NCBI GenBank assembly: GCA_945877125.1
Contig: CAMCQT010000002.1
Location: 28,065 to 92,064 of the forward strand
Source: Candidatus Brevifilum fermentans
GTDB lineage: Bacteria > Chloroflexota > Anaerolineae > Anaerolineales > Villigracilaceae
Reading direction: 5' to 3'
DNA length: 64,000 nt
Below, in pieces: positions 56,385 to 64,000 of this stretch (the stretch's first letter is position 1; each line of letters begins with the position of its first letter). The notes under the pieces were generated by a model. That model worked only from the letters and a program-made list of their open reading frames with translations. It had not been told where the DNA came from and did not search any database. The position numbers and the translations under genes were made by a program.

Positions 56385-57554
56385 ATGGATTGGACTTTCT
56401 GGCTTGAATGGGTAATTAAAGGATTTGTGCTGTGCCTGATTTTGTTGGTTGGATTCGCCTACCTGACCTGGTACGAACGCCGCGCATTGGCGCGGATGCA
56501 GGTGCGCGTGGGACCAAACCGCGCGGGCTATCAGGGCTTGTTGCAGCCGATTGCGGACGCTGTCAAGTTGATCTTCAAAGAGGAATTAACACCCACGCAT
56601 GTTTATAAAGTGGTCTTCATCCTTGCTCCAATTCTGACGGTTGTGCCTTCGCTGGTGCTTGCGGCGGTGATTCCGCTTGGCACATCGTTCAATATGTTTG
56701 GACGCGAAATTACTTTGCACGTTGCGAGTCTGAATGTCGGTGTTTTATATTTGATGTCCATCGCGTCCATCGCGGTGTATGGGATTGTGCTGGCGGGCTG
56801 GTCGAGCAACAACAAATACGCCATGCTCGGCGCGGTACGCGCTTCGGCGCAAATGATCTCGTATGAACTTTCGCTGGGATTATGTTTTGCGATTGCGGTC
56901 GTGATGGGCAATTCACTGAATTTGATCGAAATCGTGGAAGCGCAAAAGGATATGTGGTTTGCGGTGCTTCAGCCTGTGGGTGCGTTCATCTTTTTGATCG
57001 TGACTCTGGCGGAGGTCAACCGTGCTCCGTTTGACATGCCCGAAGCCGAGCAGGAATTGACCGCAGGCTATCACTCGGAATATTCGGGAATGAAGTTTGC
57101 GTTATTTTTCATGGCTGAATATCAAAAGATGATCGTCATTTCAATGATCGCAGCGACGTTGTTCTTCGGCGGCTATCGTGAGATTTGGTTTTTGAAAGAT
57201 ACCTTCCTGAGTGTGGACGCGATTTGGACAATCGGAACGTGGCAATTTCAAGCCTGGTTCCTGGGACCGATCTATTTGCTGTTGAAGGTGATCGTTCTGC
57301 TTTTCGGCATGATCTGGATCCGCGCCACCTGGCCGCGCATCCGCTATGACCGTTTGATGGCTTTTGGTTGGAAGGTACTTCTGCCGCTTTCCTTTATCAC
57401 GGCGTTTATTACCGCCGTGGGTATTTTATTGGCGCAGGAATTTGATAATCAACTTTATATGTATAGCATCCCCGTGTTTTCCATTATCAGTGCTTTGATT
57501 GCGGTGGTTTTTATTTATCGTGATTTGAGGAGAAAATCCCATGGGCGTATTTGA
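56385..57554 (+). CDS. nuoH: NADH-quinone oxidoreductase subunit H
   Basis: 389 residues, eight or nine membrane helices. YERRALARMQVRVGPNRAGY (about 29-48) and LAEVNRAPFDMPEAEQELTA with GYHSEYSGMKFALFF are the ND1 signatures. Forms the quinone channel with NuoB/NuoD. Overlaps nuoI by 14 bases. Confidence 0.97.
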   Translation: MDWTFWLEWVIKGFVLCLILLVGFAYLTWYERRALARMQVRVGPNRAGYQGLLQPIADAVKLIFKEELTPTHVYKVVFILAPILTVVPSLVLAAVIPLGTSFNMFGREITLHVASLNVGVLYLMSIASIAVYGIVLAGWSSNNKYAMLGAVRASAQMISYELSLGLCFAIAVVMGNSLNLIEIVEAQKDMWFAVLQPVGAFIFLIVTLAEVNRAPFDMPEAEQELTAGYHSEYSGMKFALFFMAEYQKMIVISMIAATLFFGGYREIWFLKDTFLSVDAIWTIGTWQFQAWFLGPIYLLLKVIVLLFGMIWIRATWPRIRYDRLMAFGWKVLLPLSFITAFITAVGILLAQEFDNQLYMYSIPVFSIISALIAVVFIYRDLRRKSHGRI

Positions 57555-58062
57555 ACCCGTCATTGAGCTTGGGCGTGGACTGGCTGAAACGCTCCGTTCA
57601 TTTTTATTCGAGAAGACAGTCACCGTTCAATATCCCGAAGAAAAGCGGACCGTCCATCCGCGCTTCCGTGGTCGGCATGTGTTGAATCGTTATGAAAATG
57701 GACTTGAGAAATGTATCGGCTGTTCGCTCTGCGCCGCAGCCTGTCCCTCGGATGCGATCTTTGTCGAGTCTTCTGAGAACACCGATGAAAAACGCTTCTC
57801 GCCTGGACAGCGCTATGCTTCGACCTACGAGATTAACATGCTGCGCTGTATCTACTGCGGATTCTGCGAAGATGCCTGTCCCACCGAAGCGATCACGCTC
57901 GGCGATAATTACGAACTCACATTCACCGACCGCCGCGACGCGATCTACACCAAAGATTTCTTGCTTGCGCCTGTCCCAACCGCCGATATGCTCACCCCGC
58001 GCAAAGTGGATGCTGGCGTGTTCACACGCTCGGTGCCTGAAATGAAAAATCCTAGTGATTAG
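57541..58062 (+). CDS. nuoI: NADH-quinone oxidoreductase subunit I
   Basis: 173 residues. Two [4Fe-4S] motifs, CIGCSLCAAACPSDAI (about 60-75) and CIYCGFCEDACPTEAI (about 102-117), each with the final Cys-Pro, for clusters N6a/N6b. Start inside nuoH with AGGAG upstream. Confidence 0.97.
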   Translation: MGVFEPVIELGRGLAETLRSFLFEKTVTVQYPEEKRTVHPRFRGRHVLNRYENGLEKCIGCSLCAAACPSDAIFVESSENTDEKRFSPGQRYASTYEINMLRCIYCGFCEDACPTEAITLGDNYELTFTDRRDAIYTKDFLLAPVPTADMLTPRKVDAGVFTRSVPEMKNPSD

Positions 58063-58071
58063 AGAATAGAG

Positions 58072-58118
58072 ATTGGAGATTAGTAATTTGTAATTACCAA
58101 TCTCCAATTACCAATTAC
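58072..58118. repeat. ATTGGAGATT palindrome between nuoI and nuoJ
   Basis: ATTGGAGATTAGTAATT and AATTACCAATCTCCAAT form the arms, followed by ATTACCAATTACC. Same family as 52047-52090. Confidence 0.8.
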
Positions 58119-58128
58119 CCAAAAGCCT

Positions 58129-58659
58129 ATGACCTCTGAACTAATTGTCTTCCTCGTCCTTTCCCTCGTTGCCATTTCGAGCGCGCTTGGCATGGCGTTT
58201 AGCCGCAATGCGATCTACTCGGCGCTGTTCCTCGTGCTGAACTTCGTGACGGTGGCTGTTTTCTATTTGCTGCTCGGCGCGCCGTTAATTGCCATGTCGC
58301 AGATCACCGTGTATGCGGGCGCGATCATGGTTTTGTTCCTCTTCGTCATCATGCTGCTCGGCGCGGAGAATCTGGCTCCGTTGCCGCAGGCGATGCCGTG
58401 GCAGAGACCGCTGGCTTTCATTCTGGCTGTGACTCTCGTCGTGGAATCAATCTATCTGATCTTTGCCCGCGCCCAACTGGATACGGTCATCACCGCGCCC
58501 GATGCTGCTGCGAATTCAATGGAGAGTTTACGTGAGATGGCGATGACTCTTTTCAATCAGTTCCTTTTGCCGTTTGAGATCACCTCCATTTTGCTATTGG
58601 TCGCAATGGTCGGCGCAATCGTGCTGACCAATCGGGAAAAACGAAAGGCTAGGGCATAA
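58129..58659 (+). CDS. nuoJ: NADH-quinone oxidoreductase subunit J
   Basis: 176 residues, five membrane helices. NAIYSALFLVLNFVTVAVFY and the ND6 signature ITVYAGAIMVLFLFVIMLL (about 64-82). Membrane arm. nuoK follows after 3 bp. Confidence 0.95.
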   Translation: MTSELIVFLVLSLVAISSALGMAFSRNAIYSALFLVLNFVTVAVFYLLLGAPLIAMSQITVYAGAIMVLFLFVIMLLGAENLAPLPQAMPWQRPLAFILAVTLVVESIYLIFARAQLDTVITAPDAAANSMESLREMAMTLFNQFLLPFEITSILLLVAMVGAIVLTNREKRKARA

Positions 58660-58662
58660 ATC

Positions 58663-58983
58663 ATGATTCCAGTAGATTATTACATTATCCTCTCAGCCAT
58701 CCTGTTCACCATCGGCGCGTTGGGCGTGCTGATCCGCCGCAACCCGTTGATCATTTTCATGTCCATCGAGTTGATGCTCAACGCGGCAAACCTCGCCTTC
58801 GTTGCCTTTGGGCGTTCGTGGGAAATCACGAGCGGAAAGCCGTTCTACACAGGTCAGATATTCGTCTTTTTCGTCATCGCCGTCGCCGCCGCAGAAGTAG
58901 CCGTGGGTCTGGCGCTGATCGTTGAGATTTTCAAGACCAAGAAGAACATCAATATTGACGAGATGAACTCTTTGAAGGGATAA
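58663..58983 (+). CDS. nuoK: NADH-quinone oxidoreductase subunit K
   Basis: 106 residues, three helices. Conserved Glu in [18 protein letters not shown] (about residue 36) and in [16 protein letters not shown] (about 72), as in NuoK/ND4L proton channels. Confidence 0.96.
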   Translation: MIPVDYYIILSAILFTIGALGVLIRRNPLIIFMSIELMLNAANLAFVAFGRSWEITSGKPFYTGQIFVFFVIAVAAAEVAVGLALIVEIFKTKKNINIDEMNSLKG

Positions 58984-58988
58984 AAATC

Positions 58989-59084
58989 ATGTCATTGCGA
59001 GCCGCGCTCTTGGTTTTTGCGGCGAAGCAATCTCCCCAAGGATGCGGGGATTGCTTCGGGCAAAGAACGCCCTCGCAATGACAT
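58989..59084. repeat. ATGTCATTGCGAG palindrome between nuoK and nuoL
   Basis: ATGTCATTGCGAG...CTCGCAATGACAT outer arms, inner GCGAAGCAATCTCCCC / GGGGATTGCTTCGG. This wording (GTCATTGCGAG, GAAGCAATC) is a familiar dispersed repeat in unrelated bacteria. Confidence 0.9.
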
Positions 59085-59100
59085 ACTACCTGGAGCATTT

Positions 59101-61242
<2,142 letters not shown>

Positions 61243-61312
61243 TTTACAGGTTGAAACGTTTGCAGGTCGCAGGTTTAAACCTTCAAATGTTCCAACCTTC
61301 AAACCTTCCAAC
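61243..61312. repeat. ACCTTCAAA word-repeat palindrome between nuoL and nuoM
   Basis: Left arm of AGGTTGAAACGTTTGCAGGT words, right arm TTTAAACCTTCAAATGTTCC..AACCTTCAAACC. Related to the glyQS insertion at 37262. Confidence 0.8.
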
Positions 61313-61325
61313 GCAAGGACTCAAC

Positions 61326-62813
61326 ATGGAATTTCTTTTACAACCTCTTACTCTCCTGACCTTCTTTCCGCTCGTGGGCGTGCTTGTGATTCTGTTTATG
61401 AATTCCGAGTCAAAGAACGCCATCCGCTGGGTTGCGATGTCTACGACCCTGATCACATTCGGGCTTTCGCTTTGGGTGCTGACTCTGTTCACCGCATCCA
61501 ACCCTGACCTGCAACTGGAAGCCAAATATTCGTGGATTCAAGTGGCGGGCTGGGACATCCAATATTATCTCGCGGTGGACGGCTTGAGCATTCTGCTCGT
61601 CCTGCTGACGGGTCTCCTCACGCCGATTTCCATCCTCTCCACGTGGACAGCCATCGAAGACCGTGTCAAAGATTTCATGATCTTCTTCCTTTTGTTGGAA
61701 GTCGGCATGATGGGCGTCTTCCTCGCACAAGACTTGTTCCTGTTCTACATCTTCTGGGAATTTACCCTCGTGCCGATGTACTTCCTGATCGGCTTGTGGG
61801 GTGGTCCGCGCCGAATTTATGCCGCCGTCAAGTTTTTCCTGTACACCATGGCGGGTTCTATTTTGATGTTGCTTGCCATCATCTGGCTTGGGAATTACGG
61901 CAAAACTTTTTCGCTGCCTGAGTTGATTGCCCAGGGCGGCATTCCCGCGAATATCCAGATGTGGCTCTTCATTGCCTTCGCCGCCGCCTTCGCGATTAAA
62001 GTCCCGATGTTCCCGCTCCACTCGTGGCTGCCCGACGCCCACGTCGAAGCGCCGACTGCGGGTTCGGTGATTCTTGCGGGCGTTCTGCTCAAGATGGGAA
62101 CGTACGGCTTCCTGCGATTTAACATTCCGCTCTTCCCCGAAGCGACTGTCCAAGCTGCCCCGTGGATTGCGCTTCTTGCGACCATCGGAATCATCTACGG
62201 CGCGGCAGTTTCCTACGCCCAAGCGGATGTCAAAAAACTGGTGGCATATTCCTCCGTCAGCCATCTCGGATTCGTGATGCTCGGTTTGTTCGCGCTCAAT
62301 GCCCAAGGCGTGGCTGGCGCTATTTTGCAAATGGTCAATCACGGACTTAGCACGGGCGCGCTCTTCCTCCTGATCGGCATGGTCTACGAGCAGACGCACA
62401 CCCGCGAACTCAAAGTCTACGGCGGACTGTGGAAAATTATGCCCGTCTTCGGCTCGATCATGCTCATCTCCGCGCTCTCCTCGATGGGCTTGCCTGGGCT
62501 GAACGGCTTCGTCGGCGAGTTCACAATTTTGCTTGGCGCGTTCGGCTCGAAGGCGATTGGCAGCCCGTGGTATGCGGGTGTCTCCGCGCTCGGCGTCATC
62601 ATGGCGGCGGTCTACATCCTTTACATGTTCCAGAAAATGTTCCTCGGACCCGCTGGCGAAATCACCAAAGAACACGAACTCAAAGACCTCAACTGGCGCG
62701 AAATCCTCACCGTTGCCCCGCTGCTGATTCTCATGTTCTGGATCGGTCTCTACCCCGCCCCGTTCTTCAACTTGATCGCGCCCGCCGTCGAGAAACTACT
62801 TATTGGCTATTAG
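61326..62813 (+). CDS. nuoM: NADH-quinone oxidoreductase subunit M
   Basis: 495 residues from ATG 61326 (AAGGAC upstream). About 14 helices. FYIFWEFTLVPMYFLIGLWG has the conserved Glu, FAIKVPMFPLHSWLPDAHVE the Lys/His, MVNHGLSTGALFLLIGM the later channel residues. Second antiporter-like subunit. Its stop codon lies in the arm of the next palindrome. Confidence 0.97.
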   Translation: MEFLLQPLTLLTFFPLVGVLVILFMNSESKNAIRWVAMSTTLITFGLSLWVLTLFTASNPDLQLEAKYSWIQVAGWDIQYYLAVDGLSILLVLLTGLLTPISILSTWTAIEDRVKDFMIFFLLLEVGMMGVFLAQDLFLFYIFWEFTLVPMYFLIGLWGGPRRIYAAVKFFLYTMAGSILMLLAIIWLGNYGKTFSLPELIAQGGIPANIQMWLFIAFAAAFAIKVPMFPLHSWLPDAHVEAPTAGSVILAGVLLKMGTYGFLRFNIPLFPEATVQAAPWIALLATIGIIYGAAVSYAQADVKKLVAYSSVSHLGFVMLGLFALNAQGVAGAILQMVNHGLSTGALFLLIGMVYEQTHTRELKVYGGLWKIMPVFGSIMLISALSSMGLPGLNGFVGEFTILLGAFGSKAIGSPWYAGVSALGVIMAAVYILYMFQKMFLGPAGEITKEHELKDLNWREILTVAPLLILMFWIGLYPAPFFNLIAPAVEKLLIGY

Positions 62814-62892
62814 TTTTTAGCTGTTAGCGATTAGCAATTAGCTAAAAGCCAACAGCCAAATACTAAAAGCTAATCGCTAAGAGCTAATAGCT
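62806..62892. repeat. GCTAATAGC word-repeat palindrome between nuoM and nuoN
   Basis: GGCTATTAGTTTTTAGCTG...GCGATTAGC and GCTAATCGC..AGAGCTAATAGCT, built from TTAGC/GCTAA words. It spans the last codon of nuoM through the base before nuoN. Confidence 0.85.
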
Positions 62893-64000
62893 ATGACACA
62901 ACCTGACTACAAAGACTTTTACATCCTCCTCCCGCTGATCATTCTCATCGCCTGGGCGTGCGCGCTTTTGCTGGCTGACCTTTTCATCCCGAAGGAGCGC
63001 AAAGGCATCACGGCATTCCTCGCGGCATTGGGGCTGGCTGTCACGTTGGGATTCACCGTCACACAGATCGGTCGAAGCGGCACAGGCTTCAATGGCATGG
63101 TCACCCTCGACGGTTTCTCCACTTTCACCAGCGCGCTCATCCTCATCAGCGGGCTGCTCGGCATCGCGCTTGCCTACGGCTACATCAAACGCATGGGCAT
63201 CGAACGCGGCGAATATTACGCGCTGATGTTGTTCAGCATCACGGGCATGTTGCTCATGACGCAAGCCTCAGACCTCATCATCGTCTTCCTCGCGCTTGAA
63301 CTGCTCTCAATTCCGCTGTACGTGCTTGCCGCATTTGCACGCCCCAACCTGCAATCGGAAGAAGCGGGCATAAAATACTTTCTGCTCGGCGCATTCGCCA
63401 CTGGATTTATCGTCTACGGAACCGCGCTGGTCTTCGGAGCGACTGGAACAACATCCCTGAGCGGAATTTTCACCGCCGCATCAAGCTCAACCCCGAGCCT
63501 GCTACTAACCATTGGGTCAGCTCTACTCCTGATCGGACTTGGCTTCAAGATTGCCGCCGTCCCCTTCCACATGTGGACGCCCGACGTCTATCAAGGTTCT
63601 CCGTCCGCTGTGACCGCGTTCATGTCCTCTGGCGCGAAGATCGCGGGCTTTGCCGCCTTGCTGAGAGTCTTTGCCACCGCCTTCCCAACCCTCTCTGCCG
63701 ACATGACTGGCATCCTCTGGGTGCTTGCCGCCTTGACCATGATCGTCGGCAACTTCACCGCCATTTCACAGACCAATATCAAACGCATGTTGGCGTATTC
63801 GAGCATTGCCCACGCGGGCTACATCCTGATGGCTTTTGTCCCGTTTGGAAACAAAGACGTAGTTGCGACTTCAGTCGCCGCTGGACTGTTCTATCTCTTC
63901 GCCTATGTCCTGACCAACTTCGGCGCGTGGAGCGTGGTGATCTCACTTGAAAAGTCTGAGGGTAAAGGACTTGAGGTTTCAGATTACATGGGACTCGCCA
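62893..64000 (+). CDS. nuoN: NADH-quinone oxidoreductase subunit N (3' end outside window)
   Basis: 369 codons are present without a stop, starting MTQPDYKDFYILLPLIIL. ND2-type core: IIVFLALELLSIPLYVLAAF with the conserved Glu, GLGFKIAAVPFHMWTPDVYQ with Lys/His, and QTNIKRMLAYSSIAHAGYIL. Third antiporter-like subunit and the expected last gene of the operon. About a quarter of the protein is missing to the right. Confidence 0.96.
   Translation, partial: MTQPDYKDFYILLPLIILIAWACALLLADLFIPKERKGITAFLAALGLAVTLGFTVTQIGRSGTGFNGMVTLDGFSTFTSALILISGLLGIALAYGYIKRMGIERGEYYALMLFSITGMLLMTQASDLIIVFLALELLSIPLYVLAAFARPNLQSEEAGIKYFLLGAFATGFIVYGTALVFGATGTTSLSGIFTAASSSTPSLLLTIGSALLLIGLGFKIAAVPFHMWTPDVYQGSPSAVTAFMSSGAKIAGFAALLRVFATAFPTLSADMTGILWVLAALTMIVGNFTAISQTNIKRMLAYSSIAHAGYILMAFVPFGNKDVVATSVAAGLFYLFAYVLTNFGAWSVVISLEKSEGKGLEVSDYMGLA

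Noticed and set aside
58989..59084. Upstream start of NuoL at 59017
   Set aside because: The added residues are the ATGTCATTGCGAG repeat; ATG 59101 has a ribosome site and gives the normal N-terminus.
61410..62675. 421-codon minus-strand frame over nuoM
   Set aside because: Antisense shadow of a hydrophobic gene, no ribosome site.

Overview
The window reads as a chromosomal segment of a mesophilic Chloroflexota bacterium, most likely class Anaerolineae. This is inferred from gene content and style, not from a marker search. Supporting points are a complete 14-gene nuo operon next to a cytochrome bd oxidase, a mevalonate kinase, a surface protein carrying LPATGF directly before its own sortase domain, a fused glycyl-tRNA synthetase, AftB-like GT-C enzymes with a decaprenyl-phosphate phosphoribosyltransferase-like UbiA protein, and a very high density of short palindromic repeats. 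Both strands are used; only the nuo block is a long single-direction operon.

Layout. 1-1.7 kb: end of cydA and all of cydB. 1.9-2.6 kb: a broken SNF2 helicase relic, an ABM monooxygenase and tRNA-Pro(GGG) with a clear promoter and terminator. 2.7-7.1 kb (minus): a GT-C-like membrane protein, then a membrane protein/MFS/GNAT operon. 7.1-10.3 kb: a sigma70 promoter, a yybP-ykoY manganese riboswitch with an intrinsic terminator, and a P2A-type cation ATPase. 10.3-15 kb: zinc-ribbon protein, TlyA, then ubiA, mevalonate kinase, CPBP protease and a membrane protein. 15-25 kb: a secreted beta-helix protein, NUDIX and heparinase genes between two MITE-like elements, CorA with a structured leader, SMP-30, cupin, a metalloprotease-like protein and an XRE regulator. 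25-31.7 kb: a ybeY/pgpH/dgkA group, YqeY, a PLC-like protein, PduO and DUF554.

31.7-35.3 kb is the most unusual part. Seven truncated copies of the 5' end of a TIR gene, most with a TATAAT-bearing inverted repeat, lie in tandem before one full-length TIR-TM-FGE-sulfatase gene, and a RelE-type toxin-antitoxin pair sits inside the array. 35.5-46.8 kb holds glyQS, the adhesin-sortase gene, two tandem GT-C paralogues and dnaG. rpoD follows, and from 48.7 kb to the right edge runs nuoABCDEF-hicBA-GHIJKLMN, with nuoN cut by the window.

Two genome-wide habits stand out. First, short word-repeat palindromes occupy nine of the thirteen nuo junctions and have also entered coding sequence in frame in mevalonate kinase, heparinase, GlyQS (three times) and NuoL. 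Second, several genes, including two divergent pairs, have a TATAAT-like -10 box exactly 6 or 7 nt before the ATG, which predicts leaderless mRNAs. Functionally the window joins aerobic/microaerobic respiration (bd oxidase, complex I), envelope biogenesis (GT-C enzymes, polyprenyl-phosphate pentose, sortase), metal homeostasis (Mn-riboswitch ATPase, CorA) and a conflict island.
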